Assembly (NCBI GenBank): GCA_003153315.1
Contig: PLYA01000069.1
Location: forward strand, 1 to 47,481
Length of the DNA: 47,481 nucleotides
Source of the DNA: Bacteroidota bacterium
Lineage (GTDB): Bacteria; Bacteroidota; Bacteroidia; B-17B0; Aurantibacillaceae
Reading direction: 5' to 3'
Part shown: in pieces, positions 14,570 through 23,650 of the stretch
Layout: each line of letters begins with the position of its first letter
Numbering within the stretch: position 1 is the first letter of the stretch
The notes under the pieces: generated by a model
Seen by the model: the letters and a program-made list of their open reading frames with translations, nothing else
Told to the model about the DNA's origin: nothing
The model's database searches: none
Made by a program: the position numbers and the translations under genes

Positions 14570-16420
14570 TTAATTTAAAGGCAATGAAAATTTAAAAATG
14601 GCACCTTTATTCTTTTCTCCTTCTGCTGAAGCACGTCCGCCATGCTTATTCATTATTCTTTGTACAATGGCGAGTCCTACCCCTGTTCCTTCAAACTCAT
14701 CCATAGTATGAAGTCTCTGAAAAACGCCAAATAATTTATTTACGTAACGCATATCAAAACCTACACCATTATCTTTTACAAAATATATTATTTCTGTATC
14801 CGTTTTTTCAGACCCAATTTCAACAAGAGGTTTTTCTGTTTTTGCCGAGTATTTTATAGCATTAGACAACAAATTAATTACTACTTGATTTATTAAACCG
14901 TAATCACCTTTACAAGCATGGAGATATTTTAGACTTATTGTTGCATTATGTTTAATAGATTGATTTAATTCATTTAAAGCCGCTTCAACCAATTCATTCA
15001 TATTAAGACTTGTTTTGGTAAGTTCTTTTTTTCCGAGTCTCGAAAAAGCTAATAAATCATCTATCAGATTACCCATTTTTTTTGCATTGTACTGAACTGC
15101 ATCTAACAATCTGTTTCCTTCCTCGTCAAGAATTTTTCCGTAATCTTCTTCCAATATCCCTGCATAGCCGCCTATAGCCCTAAGTGGGGCACGCAAATCA
15201 TGCGAAACAGAATATGAAAAAGACTCTAGTTCTTTATTAATTATTTCAAGTTGACCAACATTATCTTGTAAATCAACATTCAGTTGTTTGATTTTTTCGT
15301 CGGTAATTTTTTGAAACGTAATATCTCTTTCTGTAACGGCAATTGACTTTTTTCCACCGCCGGATTCCAATATTACAGATGCAGAAAATAAAACATCTAT
15401 CAATTTTCCATGTTTAGTAATTCTTTTTGTTTCAATATCCCGTATTTTTTTATTAGAAAATACCTTATCTATTATATCCTCTGTTTGAATACGATTGAAC
15501 TCAGGGATGATATTCCACACATTCATTTTAACAGCTTCCTTTTCCGCGTAGCCATATATCTCTTCTGCTCCTTCGTTCCAGGATATTATTTTCCCCTCCT
15601 CATCATGAATATAAATGGCATCATTTGATTGTTTTACAACGGTAGCCAGATAATTTCTTATTCTTTCTACTTGCTTAATTTCTGTTATGTCTCTGGCATT
15701 AACAAACCACTTGCCATACTTAACCACAACATTCCATTGCAGCCATTTTATGCTTCTGTCTTTGCAATATATCCTTGTTTCAAAAGATAAACGTTCTTTG
15801 GATTGTTTGCTTAATTTTTGAACAATTATTCTATCTTCATTACTGAGAAAGAATACTAAAGATGTTTCTTTTGCTTCTGCAATACCATATCCCAGTATAG
15901 TAGTAAATGCATGATTAATCTCTTCTATCTTAAATGTCTCAGCATCAATAATTCCAATAATATCTGCAGAATTGTTAATTAATAAAGCAGATTTTTCTAA
16001 TGAAAGGTTTTTTTCAACCAATTCTTTCTTTTGCAATTGTACTTGTATAAGTACTGCAACTTTTGCCTTGGCAATTTCAGGATCCAGTGGTTTAAATAAA
16101 TAATCGACCGCTCCTTCTTCATAACCCTTCATCATAAATTTGTGCTCTTTTCTTTCGGCAGAAGCAAAAATGATAGGAATATCTTTTGTTTTTTTATTTG
16201 ATTTTAATATCTGAGCAACTTCAAAGCCATCCATATCAGGCATTTGTACATCAAGAATAATTAAATCAATGTCTTTATTTAAGGTGATTTTCAGCGCATC
16301 CTTTCCGTTATTAGCCATTAATAGAACCCTGTCTTCATTTTCCAATAAATTTTCCAGTGCAAGAAGGTTAGCAGGCTTGTCATCTACAATCAATATGGTT
16401 GCTTTATTCTTCTTTTTCAT
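14570..16420 (-). CDS. REC-PAS-PAS-histidine kinase
   Basis: 616 residues, cytoplasmic, no membrane segments. Residues about 8-125 are a receiver (ILIVDDKPANLLALENLL, phospho-Asp in LIILDVQMPDMDGFEV, Lys in DYLFKP). PAS-like domains follow at about 145-250 and 262-380 (SNDAIYIHDEEGKIISWNEG). The HisKA box SFSYSVSHDLRAPLRAIGGY puts phospho-His at H407. The ATPase domain shows the N box NLLSNAIKYS, G1 DNGVGFD, F box LFGVFQRLH and G2 GTGVGLAIVQRI. It is the last gene of the minus-strand five-gene signalling operon, 2 bases after cheB. The N-terminal receiver may take phosphate from the big hybrid kinase upstream. Confidence 0.92.
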   Translation of the reverse strand: MKKKNKATILIVDDKPANLLALENLLENEDRVLLMANNGKDALKITLNKDIDLIILDVQMPDMDGFEVAQILKSNKKTKDIPIIFASAERKEHKFMMKGYEEGAVDYLFKPLDPEIAKAKVAVLIQVQLQKKELVEKNLSLEKSALLINNSADIIGIIDAETFKIEEINHAFTTILGYGIAEAKETSLVFFLSNEDRIIVQKLSKQSKERLSFETRIYCKDRSIKWLQWNVVVKYGKWFVNARDITEIKQVERIRNYLATVVKQSNDAIYIHDEEGKIISWNEGAEEIYGYAEKEAVKMNVWNIIPEFNRIQTEDIIDKVFSNKKIRDIETKRITKHGKLIDVLFSASVILESGGGKKSIAVTERDITFQKITDEKIKQLNVDLQDNVGQLEIINKELESFSYSVSHDLRAPLRAIGGYAGILEEDYGKILDEEGNRLLDAVQYNAKKMGNLIDDLLAFSRLGKKELTKTSLNMNELVEAALNELNQSIKHNATISLKYLHACKGDYGLINQVVINLLSNAIKYSAKTEKPLVEIGSEKTDTEIIYFVKDNGVGFDMRYVNKLFGVFQRLHTMDEFEGTGVGLAIVQRIMNKHGGRASAEGEKNKGAIFKFSLPLN

Positions 16421-16422
16421 TT

Positions 16423-17001
16423 CTAATCAATGTTTACTTCCAATAAAAAGGTTTGAATTTCGGCAAGAGTTAAAATGTGTTTTATTTTTTTTGTACGCAT
16501 AGCTGCAAGAGGCATGGCCGGAAACTTTGCTTCTTTTGGCTGTTGTACAATGGTCAATCCATTATGCCTAGCTATCGACTGTATTCCCAATGCTCCATCA
16601 TTATTGGTTCCCGTAAGAATAATTCCAATCAGCTTATCCTTATAAACAGTTGCCGCCGATTCAAACAACACATCAATAGATGGCCTACTGAAACGAACAG
16701 GCTCATCTACTGATAATGAAAATGTAAAATCATTTTCTATCAATAAATGATAGTCGGGTGGGGCTATATAAACAACACCATTCTCAATCTTTTCTTTTTC
16801 ATCTACCTGCTTTACTTTTACGTTGCATTTGCTTTGCAGTATTTCTTCAAGTAGGTCTCTTGGTTCTTTAGAGCGGTGCTGGACAATAATAATTGGAATA
16901 GCGTAATCAGACGGGATTTTTTCTAATAAAGTTGAAAGCGCAAGGAGTCCTCCGGCAGAAGTCCCTATGACAATGGCTTTATATTTAATCTTCTCGTCCA
17001 A
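16423..17001 (-). CDS. CheB-type methylesterase domain protein
   Basis: 192 residues, covering only the CheB catalytic domain with no receiver. The catalytic triad is visible: S15 in VIGTSAGG, H42 in IIIVQHRS and D135 in ILTGTNNDGALG. CheB hydrolyses or deamidates glutamyl esters on chemoreceptors. Here no chemoreceptor, CheA or CheW is near; instead it lies between cheR (2 bases) and a PAS kinase. Stand-alone CheB/CheR pairs in such clusters often serve stress or developmental signalling and not chemotaxis; that role is inferred from context. Confidence 0.9.
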   Translation of the reverse strand: MDEKIKYKAIVIGTSAGGLLALSTLLEKIPSDYAIPIIIVQHRSKEPRDLLEEILQSKCNVKVKQVDEKEKIENGVVYIAPPDYHLLIENDFTFSLSVDEPVRFSRPSIDVLFESAATVYKDKLIGIILTGTNNDGALGIQSIARHNGLTIVQQPKEAKFPAMPLAAMRTKKIKHILTLAEIQTFLLEVNID

Positions 17002-17003
17002 TG

Positions 17004-17819
17004 CTATTCTGTTTTCATAAATATTTTTTCCTTTCTGTCAATTTCTTCAAACCCTTTTCTTTTTTCTGAAAACAGAAGTGACTCTTTGCTCCCTAAACCA
17101 AGAAAACCAAAAGTGCATAGGCTTTCATGAAAAAGATTAATGACCTTGTTTTGCAGTTGCTGATTAAAATAAATGAGAACATTACGGCAAATGATAAATT
17201 GAAATTCATTAAAGGACTTATCAACAGCAAGGTTGTGAGGAGAAAAAACTATATTCTGTTTTAATGATTTATCAAACATGACAGAGTTGTATTTTGCTTT
17301 ATAATAATCAGAAAATGATTCTATCCCGCCTGCTTTTTGATAATTTGCTGTATGAGATTTCATGTTCTCTACTGCATACACCCCTTCCTTAGCAATTTGC
17401 AGGGATTTTTGATTAATATCCGTAGCATATATTACAGAACGGTTCAATATTCCTTCTTCTTTTAATAGAATGGCTATCGAATAAACTTCTTCTCCTGTTG
17501 CACATCCTGCCACCCATATTTTCATAAAGGGGTATGTTGCCAACCGTTTCATTACATTTTCACGAAGACTTATATAGAATGAGGGGTCGCGAAACATTTC
17601 TGTTACCGTAACCGACACTACTTGTATAAATTCTTCGAATAGTTTTTCATCCCGTACAATCATTTTTCCGAATTCATCTAATGCCTCTATTTTTTTGGAA
17701 GCCATAAAATGAAGTATTCTCCTTCTTACAGAGGCTTCAGCATAGTCTGTAAAATCATAACCATATACATACCGTATGGATTCCAGTAAATCTTTTAATT
17801 CTTTGTTTTCAAAATTCAT
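17004..17819 (-). CDS. CheR-type protein-glutamate O-methyltransferase
   Basis: 271 residues. The N-terminal helical domain (about 5-75) has YGYDFTDYAEASVRRRI. The SAM-binding domain has VSVTVTEMFRDPSFY, IWVAGCATGEEVYSIAILL (SAM pocket), VIYATDINQKSL, NIVFSPHNLA and FIICRNVLIYFN. It methylates glutamates on a receptor-like partner using SAM. The start lies 1 base after the stop of the preceding REC gene and the stop 2 bases before cheB, so translation is probably coupled. Its target protein is unknown because no methyl-accepting protein is encoded nearby. Confidence 0.93.
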   Translation of the reverse strand: MNFENKELKDLLESIRYVYGYDFTDYAEASVRRRILHFMASKKIEALDEFGKMIVRDEKLFEEFIQVVSVTVTEMFRDPSFYISLRENVMKRLATYPFMKIWVAGCATGEEVYSIAILLKEEGILNRSVIYATDINQKSLQIAKEGVYAVENMKSHTANYQKAGGIESFSDYYKAKYNSVMFDKSLKQNIVFSPHNLAVDKSFNEFQFIICRNVLIYFNQQLQNKVINLFHESLCTFGFLGLGSKESLLFSEKRKGFEEIDRKEKIFMKTE

Positions 17820-17820
17820 A

Positions 17821-18201
17821 TTATAGAATCCATCTGTTTATTTTATCCATTAAAATAGTCAGATCAATTGGCTTTGAAACATAATCCCATGCTCCAAACT
17901 CAAGGCATTTTTCTTTATCTCCTTTCATGGCTCTTGCTGTTACGGCAATAACAGGGATTTGTTTTAAGGCATTGTCGTTTCTTAAAACATCTAAGGTTTC
18001 ATATCCGTCCATAACCGGCATCATCATATCTAAAAGAATAATATCAACCAGAACCCCATTTCGTAGTATATTTATTGCTTCTTCTCCATTTTTTGCCACC
18101 TCAATTTTTATACCGAAAGTTTCAAGATAACTTCTTAACGCGAATGTGTTTCTTTCTTCATCATCAACAATCAAGGCAATTTTATTTTTTAATTTCTCCA
18201 T
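17821..18201 (-). CDS. single-domain response regulator
   Basis: 126 residues, only a receiver domain. Acidic pocket in IALIVDDEERNTFALRSYL, phospho-Asp in IILLDMMMPVMDGYE, conserved Thr/Lys positions in VIAVTARAMKGDKEKC and WDYVSKPI. It closely resembles the third receiver of the hybrid kinase encoded 6 bases upstream, including the AMKGD-EKCLE/N segment, so it may be a duplicated phosphate shuttle. No output domain. Confidence 0.93.
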   Translation of the reverse strand: MEKLKNKIALIVDDEERNTFALRSYLETFGIKIEVAKNGEEAINILRNGVLVDIILLDMMMPVMDGYETLDVLRNDNALKQIPVIAVTARAMKGDKEKCLEFGAWDYVSKPIDLTILMDKINRWIL

Positions 18202-18207
18202 AAAATA

Positions 18208-21200
18208 TTAGCTATACAACCAAACACGCATAAGTGATAATAATTGTCCCATATTTACAGGCTTAGCTACATAATCAGACATACCCACATTCAGGCATTT
18301 TTCACGGTCGCCTTTCATAGCTTTGGCGGTTAATGCTATGATAGGAAGTTTTTCGAATTTGGTTATACTTCTTATTTCTTTGGTAGCCTCATATCCATCC
18401 ATTTCCGGCATCATAATATCCATCAATATAATTTCAATAGATGGGTTTTCTTTAAGCATTTTAAGCGCAGCCTTACCGTTCTCAGCAGTTATACATTTCA
18501 TTCCTTCCTCTTCCAGTGCATTTGTAAGAGAATAGATATTACGTATATCATCATCAACCACCAGTACTTTTTTATTTCTTAGTACTTCATCTGTTTTATG
18601 AAGTTTACGGATGATGTTTTGTTTTTCTTTTGGTAAGCGTGCTTCAACTCTGTGAAGGAACAACATGGTTTCATCCAGCAACCTTTCTTGCGAATCGGCA
18701 GTTTTTAATACAACCGTATTAGCAAACTTCATCAGGCGTGTATTTTCATCTTTTGACAAATCTTTACCTGTGTAAACAACAATAGGTATCTTTTTTAATT
18801 TGTCATTTGCCTTTATTTTTTCAAGCAAATCAAACCCTGTCATATCAGGCAAACCCAAATCAACAATTACACAATCAAAATTATCGTTACTTAACATATC
18901 ATATGCTTCTTTGCCCGAGTATGCAGAGAAAGTCTTCACATCACCATTTCCTATTAATTCACGTATAGCTTTATTTTGTGTTTCATTATCTTCAACAATT
19001 AATAACTTTTTAAGTTTTTTACTAATGAAATCCTCAATCTTGTCAAACGTATTTTTTAAATCATCTTGAGTTATAGGCTTACGGATGAAATCAAAGGCAC
19101 CAAGCTCCATTCCTTCTTTCCTTTTATCATAACCTGAAATAATCTGAACAGGTATGTGACGAATATCAGGGTCGTTCTTTAAATGTTTTAACACTTCTAC
19201 ACCATCCATTACAGGCAATTTCATATCCAGTATAATAGCATCTGGTTTATAATGTCTGGCATAACTTAAACCTACATTTCCTTGCCCTGCTATAATTCCC
19301 CTGTAATTCCGCTCTCTTACAAAATCAAGTATAATCTTTGAAAATTCTATGTCGTCTTCTAGGATAAGAATTACTTTATCATTTTCTGTAATGTTGTTAC
19401 GATCGTCACTTACGTTATCTTCATTAAGCACATATTTCTTTACATTTTCAATAGACGGAATCTGGTTTTTCTTTTCTTTTATTTCTATTTTTCTTTCAAC
19501 CGGAGCCATAATAGAAGGATCAAACTTAAGAGGTAAGTAAAGGGTAAACGTACTTCCTTTTCCCTCTTCACTATGTAAATGTATCTCTCCGCCAAGCGCA
19601 TTGGCAAGTTCTCGACTAATGGAAAGGCCTAAGCCGGTTCCTCCATATTTTCTTTTAGTGGAGCCATCCGCCTGTTGGAAAGCTTCAAATATAATTCCTT
19701 GTTTGTCGTGCGAAATACCTATACCTGTATCACTTACTTCAAACATAATAATTGCAGGAACGTTGTTAAGTTTTTTGTTCTTGAATGAAATACCTGATTT
19801 TGATTCGCTGATGGAGAGCGTTACTTTTCCATTCTTACCGGTAAATTTAAATGCGTTGGATAATAAGTTTCTTAATATCTGTTCCAGGCGCTGCTTATCG
19901 GTAATAATAGATTTTAATTCTTTTACACCGGGTTCAATGTGAAAGTCGATTGATTTACTTTTTGCCAGTTCAGAAAACATGGCATTAACATCTGAATTAA
20001 TTTCAGCAATAGGAACTTCCGTAATATCCAGTTCCATTTTACCCGATTCTACTTTCGAAAGGTCGAGTATTTCATTGATAAGGTTAAGCAAATCAGTACC
20101 CGAATTGTAAATGTTTTTAGAGAATTCAACTTCCTTATCTCCAAGTAATTTATTCTTATTGTCTGATAGTAATTGAGAAAGTATAAGTATGCTGTTAAGC
20201 GGGGTACGTAATTCATGAGACATGTTTGCCAGGAACTCCGATTTATATTTACTGGTTACCTCCAGCTCTCTTGCCTTGGTTTCAATATCCATCTTAGCCC
20301 CTTCTAACTTTTCTTTTTGTTCTTCCAGTAAGTTGGCTTTTTCTTCCAGCTCTTCATTGGTTTGCTGTAATTCTTCCTGCTGTGCTTTTAATTCAGCTTC
20401 TGATTTCTCTAACAATCCTGTTTTTTCCTGTAACTCTTCGTTAGATTGTTTTAATTCTTCCTGTTGTGTTTCCAGTTCTTCTGCCTGTCTTTGAGTTTCT
20501 TCTAATAGTTCTTTTAATTTAGTACGAGATTGCGCCGCATTAAATACTATAGCCAGGTTTTCGCTCACCATGTTTAAGAACTGCATATCCAATTCAGAAA
20601 ACTGGCGGTTGGCGCCGATTTCTACCACTCCTTTTAATGCGCCATCTTGCAATAAAGGAAGAATGATGATGTTTTTTGGGCTTATATTTCCTAAACCTGA
20701 GTTAATCTTAATATAATCATCGGGTATTTCTGTAAATACAATGGTCTTTTTCTCCTGTGCAGCTTGCCCTACCAAGCCTTCTCCAAGCCTTATGCTGCTT
20801 GTGTTATGTTTGCGGTAATGAAAAGCATAGCTACCCGCAAGGTTCAATTGTCCGTTTTCAAATAAATAGATTACTCCAATTTGTGCTTGCATATAGGTAC
20901 ACAATTGGTCAATAACAGATTGTGCTAATTCTGTTTCAATACGTTCTCCCCTTGTTTTGTCGTTTAATTCAAAACTTCCAGTAAGCAGCCAATTTTTTTT
21001 TGCACTTTCTTCTTCGGCCTTTTTAAGTGCGCGTAGGTTTGTATTGATAATAAAGTAAACGCTTATCAGTACAATAGCTATAACCAGTAATAGTATAATA
21101 AATATGAGGTTAAAGTTTTTTGCATCCGCTTCGCTGGCACTTTTTCGTTCGGTCAATAAATCCTGTTCTATACGTTTGCATTTGGCAACTATTCTTCTTA

Positions 21201-21654
21201 CCTCATCCTGAAATTGTTTGTCTTTTCCACTAGTAACTAATTTAAGGGCACTTTCAAAATCTTTCTTTCTTGAATCGACCATTTCTTTTCTATACATCAG
21301 CGAAGTATTTACGGCCTTATTTAAATCTTCGATATTTCTTTGTTGAGCAGGATTATCTTCGGTTAGTCTCTTTACATTATCAAGATGGTCGCCAAGGTTT
21401 TTTATTCCTGAGTAATAAGGTTCAAGAAAGGCTTCGTTGCCCGTAATAACATAGCCTCTGGTACCTGTTTCAACATCTATACTGGCTACTAATACCTGAT
21501 CAAATTCATATAAAACTTCATGCGTATGATTTACCCATTGATTGGTATCAATAAATTTTTCGCTGTTCCTAAAAGAGAAAGCAGCTACTGCTGCGAGAAT
21601 AATTGTACAGGCTATAAACCCGGTTAAGATTTTTTGGTTTAATGTCCATTTCAT
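18208..21654 (-). CDS. CHASE3-GAF hybrid histidine kinase with three receivers
   Basis: 1148 residues. TM1 (about 9-28), a periplasmic CHASE3-type domain (about 30-180, with ETGTRGYVITG) and TM2 (about 183-205) are followed by a GAF domain (about 225-380, GVIYLFENGQL, PLLQDGALKGVVEIG). A long Q/E/L coiled coil (about 385-470) carries repeats like QQEELKQSNEELQEK. HisKA has H480 in ANMSHELRTPLNSI; the ATPase shows NLLSNAFKFTG, SDTGIGI and GGTGLGLSIS. Three receivers follow (phospho-Asp in DAIILDMKLPVMDG, DCVIVDLGLPDMTG, IILMDIMMPEMDG). It heads the operon REC-CheR-CheB-REC/PAS kinase. The input signal is unknown; similar kinases sense stress or surface cues. Confidence 0.94.
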   Translation of the reverse strand: MKWTLNQKILTGFIACTIILAAVAAFSFRNSEKFIDTNQWVNHTHEVLYEFDQVLVASIDVETGTRGYVITGNEAFLEPYYSGIKNLGDHLDNVKRLTEDNPAQQRNIEDLNKAVNTSLMYRKEMVDSRKKDFESALKLVTSGKDKQFQDEVRRIVAKCKRIEQDLLTERKSASEADAKNFNLIFIILLLVIAIVLISVYFIINTNLRALKKAEEESAKKNWLLTGSFELNDKTRGERIETELAQSVIDQLCTYMQAQIGVIYLFENGQLNLAGSYAFHYRKHNTSSIRLGEGLVGQAAQEKKTIVFTEIPDDYIKINSGLGNISPKNIIILPLLQDGALKGVVEIGANRQFSELDMQFLNMVSENLAIVFNAAQSRTKLKELLEETQRQAEELETQQEELKQSNEELQEKTGLLEKSEAELKAQQEELQQTNEELEEKANLLEEQKEKLEGAKMDIETKARELEVTSKYKSEFLANMSHELRTPLNSILILSQLLSDNKNKLLGDKEVEFSKNIYNSGTDLLNLINEILDLSKVESGKMELDITEVPIAEINSDVNAMFSELAKSKSIDFHIEPGVKELKSIITDKQRLEQILRNLLSNAFKFTGKNGKVTLSISESKSGISFKNKKLNNVPAIIMFEVSDTGIGISHDKQGIIFEAFQQADGSTKRKYGGTGLGLSISRELANALGGEIHLHSEEGKGSTFTLYLPLKFDPSIMAPVERKIEIKEKKNQIPSIENVKKYVLNEDNVSDDRNNITENDKVILILEDDIEFSKIILDFVRERNYRGIIAGQGNVGLSYARHYKPDAIILDMKLPVMDGVEVLKHLKNDPDIRHIPVQIISGYDKRKEGMELGAFDFIRKPITQDDLKNTFDKIEDFISKKLKKLLIVEDNETQNKAIRELIGNGDVKTFSAYSGKEAYDMLSNDNFDCVIVDLGLPDMTGFDLLEKIKANDKLKKIPIVVYTGKDLSKDENTRLMKFANTVVLKTADSQERLLDETMLFLHRVEARLPKEKQNIIRKLHKTDEVLRNKKVLVVDDDIRNIYSLTNALEEEGMKCITAENGKAALKMLKENPSIEIILMDIMMPEMDGYEATKEIRSITKFEKLPIIALTAKAMKGDREKCLNVGMSDYVAKPVNMGQLLSLMRVWLYS

Positions 21655-21683
21655 AATTATGAGAGTCTGAGATTATTTAACCC

Positions 21684-21691
21684 CAAAAGTA
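21684..21691 (-). promoter_or_regulatory. candidate -7 element for the signalling operon
   Basis: On the minus strand TACTTTTG (plus-strand caaaagta at 21684-21691) matches TAnnTTTG, 29 bases before the hybrid kinase ATG. No TTTG is found at the right -33 spacing. Confidence 0.35.
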
Positions 21692-21794
21692 ATATAATAA
21701 TTTTTAATTATATAATAATCAAATAGTTGTGATTTTCTTACATATGTAAGATTTTGTCACTTTTTGTAGTTTTTAAATTATAAATCTTCAGCAT

Positions 21795-21821
21795 AAAAAA
21801 GGCGAAACTTTTAGTTTCGCC
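21795..21821 (-). terminator. rho-independent terminator for minus-strand transcripts
   Basis: ggcgaaac (21801-21808) pairs with gtttcgcc (21814-21821). The A-run at 21795-21800 becomes a T-run on the minus strand. It lies downstream of the T9SS-tail remnant and the PagL-like gene. Confidence 0.8.
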
Positions 21822-21839
21822 TCTCTATATTTATCTAAG

Positions 21840-21998
21840 TTAATCAGCAACTATAAAGAGTTGTTTAGTTTGTCCAAAGTTTGAATCTCCTATTAGATAA
21901 TAAACTCCTTTTTCTAATCCTGACTGTATCAAAAGCAAATTAAGTATTTTACTACCCCTCTAATTATAAAGCTGAAAATCTACTGAAACAAACGAAGG
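21840..21998 (-). pseudogene. decayed T9SS type A sorting domain
   Basis: The minus strand reads SPSFVSVDFQLYN, an in-frame TAG (21960-21962), then RGSKILNLLLIQSGLEKG and VYYLIGDSNFGQTKQLFIVAD then TAA (21840-21842). The order hydrophobic strand, LYN-x-x-G-x-K-I-L, SGLEKGVYYL and final strand is that of T9SS C-terminal sorting domains. The stop in the middle and the absence of any body or start indicate the last piece of a lost cargo gene. It sits between the PagL-like gene and its terminator, so it may be co-transcribed debris. Confidence 0.65.
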
Positions 21999-22000
21999 AC

Positions 22001-23098
22001 TTATTTGATTCCAATTCGATAACCCAAGCCAAACTCTAAATTATAGGCTCCAATCCAATATGTTTTTAATGTGATAAGGGCTACTATATTGTTTTTAAAA
22101 TAATAACGTACACCTACCCTTTGATAAAAAGAACTGTGTTCCTTGTGCTTAGAAATTACATAAAAACCTGTTTCAGCCGGAAGACTTAAACGACCAAGAT
22201 TATAAGCATATGTAATTTTAACGCCCGTTTGTATATTTTGTAAATTATTTGATAGGGTTACTCCTTCTTCTTTCATCAGCTGAATATTACCCGGATTGTA
22301 AAATACATCTATTCCCAATCCAATTTTATGAGTATTTCTGATGTTATAATAATAGCTTGCAGAATAGCATTGTGCTTGATATTTTTTTCCAAAAACCTGT
22401 TCCTGAACTTTACCAATTCCTACCCATAAAAGGATTTCATATTTGGATTTTATTTTGGTACTAGAGTCAATTTTTGCAATTACGTTTTTTACCGGATTAG
22501 TGAATTTATAAACTAAGCCTGTATTTATTGTTATCATGTTTTCTCCCAAATTCGGGAGATTTGAATTACCATTCGATACATGAGAATAACTAAATCCTAA
22601 ATCCCAGCATAGGTGCTTTCCTAAATTCCATCTAAAATACCATTTTAAATTTCCATATCCATTAATGGGAGTGCTTAACATATCATTATTTTGGTTTTCA
22701 ATTGCGTTAAAGTGCACGGGAGCATAGGCAATTCCTGCAGCAAGTTTCATATAAACACGGAAGGGTTTTTCTTTTTTGTTAAGCGGAATATCACAAAAAA
22801 TGTAAGTAGCATAAATGTCTCCCAATACTTTTGGGTTATTTAAATTAAAATAAGTAAATCCAAATCCGTGTTGTGGAAAATTATTTTCGTGATGCCATAA
22901 CTTTTTACCGGTAGAAGGTTTAATGTAATCCAATTCAAATCCATTAATAAATTTGTTTATTGTAGTGTTTGAATAATAACCCTGCTGCAGAATACTGCCA
23001 AAACTATAAGCTCCACGTAAGCAAAAATCATTTTCGTTACCTATTTGTGCGTATGTTGCAAAACAAGAGAAGGAAAAAAAGATAAAAATATTCTTCAT
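22001..23098 (-). CDS. PagL-like lipid A 3-O-deacylase (acyloxyacyl hydrolase family)
   Basis: 365 residues with signal peptide MKNIFIFFSFSCFATYAQ and a beta-barrel pattern of aromatic strands. The segment GFSYSHVSNGNSNLPNLGEN carries the PagL-type active-site H173-x-S175-NG, with a following acidic residue at the usual distance (Glu in LGEN). PagL enzymes remove the 3-O-acyl chain of lipid A in the outer membrane. Bacteroidota members are longer than Pseudomonas PagL, as here, because of a C-terminal extension (about 210-365) of further strands. No functional partner is adjacent. Enzyme activity is inferred from the conserved His/Ser. Confidence 0.75.
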   Translation of the reverse strand: MKNIFIFFSFSCFATYAQIGNENDFCLRGAYSFGSILQQGYYSNTTINKFINGFELDYIKPSTGKKLWHHENNFPQHGFGFTYFNLNNPKVLGDIYATYIFCDIPLNKKEKPFRVYMKLAAGIAYAPVHFNAIENQNNDMLSTPINGYGNLKWYFRWNLGKHLCWDLGFSYSHVSNGNSNLPNLGENMITINTGLVYKFTNPVKNVIAKIDSSTKIKSKYEILLWVGIGKVQEQVFGKKYQAQCYSASYYYNIRNTHKIGLGIDVFYNPGNIQLMKEEGVTLSNNLQNIQTGVKITYAYNLGRLSLPAETGFYVISKHKEHSSFYQRVGVRYYFKNNIVALITLKTYWIGAYNLEFGLGYRIGIK

Positions 23099-23392
23099 TT
23101 TAGAGGATAATATAAAAGAATTATTAATACATTATTAAAATCCTTTAATCTTAAAATTCCAAGGTAAGTTATTCTTATAATGCTTTATACTCTTGGTTGT
23201 GAAATTCTTCTAAAAGAAAAGTAAAAATTATGATATAAATCAACGTGAAAACTGATAGATGTTATTTGTATCTAAAATATCCGTATAAGGATTTATATTT
23301 TAGTGATTAAATAATAAAACCTCAAAATTTCATTGGAGTTTTTAAATAATCAAAGTTTTATTTTAAACCCTTTTCACCGTCCAAGCCTGAGG
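23099..23392. other. AT-rich intergenic region with one imperfect inverted repeat
   Basis: No coding stretch was found in these 294 bases. An inverted repeat at 23272-23303 pairs ctaaaatat with atattttag around an inner atcc/ggat pair, leaving a short bulge. It is too AT-rich and lacks the layout for a standard terminator. It should contain the promoter of the PagL-like gene, but no TAnnTTTG box was clear. Confidence 0.4.
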
Positions 23393-23647
23393 TTAGTCAG
23401 CAAATAGTTTTTTAGTGGCTTGCCATACTCCTTTAAATAAATCCGAGTTCCGATATGTTTCCAAATAGCTCTCGTCTTTCCAGTAGCTATAAGTAAAATA
23501 AATGTTGGGGGTGTTTATATCATTCAATAATTCAAGGTGTGTGCAACCTTCAAAGCCTGCTATTTTGGTTTTGTTCTCATTAAACAAAATTAAGAAGCTT
23601 TGCACTTCATTAGGGTTGAAAGTCATTTTTACAATGCGTATAATCAT
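23393..23647 (-). CDS. antibiotic biosynthesis monooxygenase (ABM) domain protein
   Basis: 84 residues forming a single dimeric alpha/beta-barrel (ABM) domain: MIIRIVKMTFNPNEVQSF, then GFEGCTHLELLNDI, NIYFTYSYWKDESYLETY and a final helix LFKGVWQATKKLF. Small ABM proteins include quinol monooxygenases and heme-degrading enzymes, but most are uncharacterised. The gene starts 3 bases after the SAM hydroxide adenosyltransferase-family gene on the same strand, so they are cotranscribed. No substrate can be inferred. Confidence 0.85.
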   Translation of the reverse strand: MIIRIVKMTFNPNEVQSFLILFNENKTKIAGFEGCTHLELLNDINTPNIYFTYSYWKDESYLETYRNSDLFKGVWQATKKLFAD

Positions 23648-23650
23648 CAG

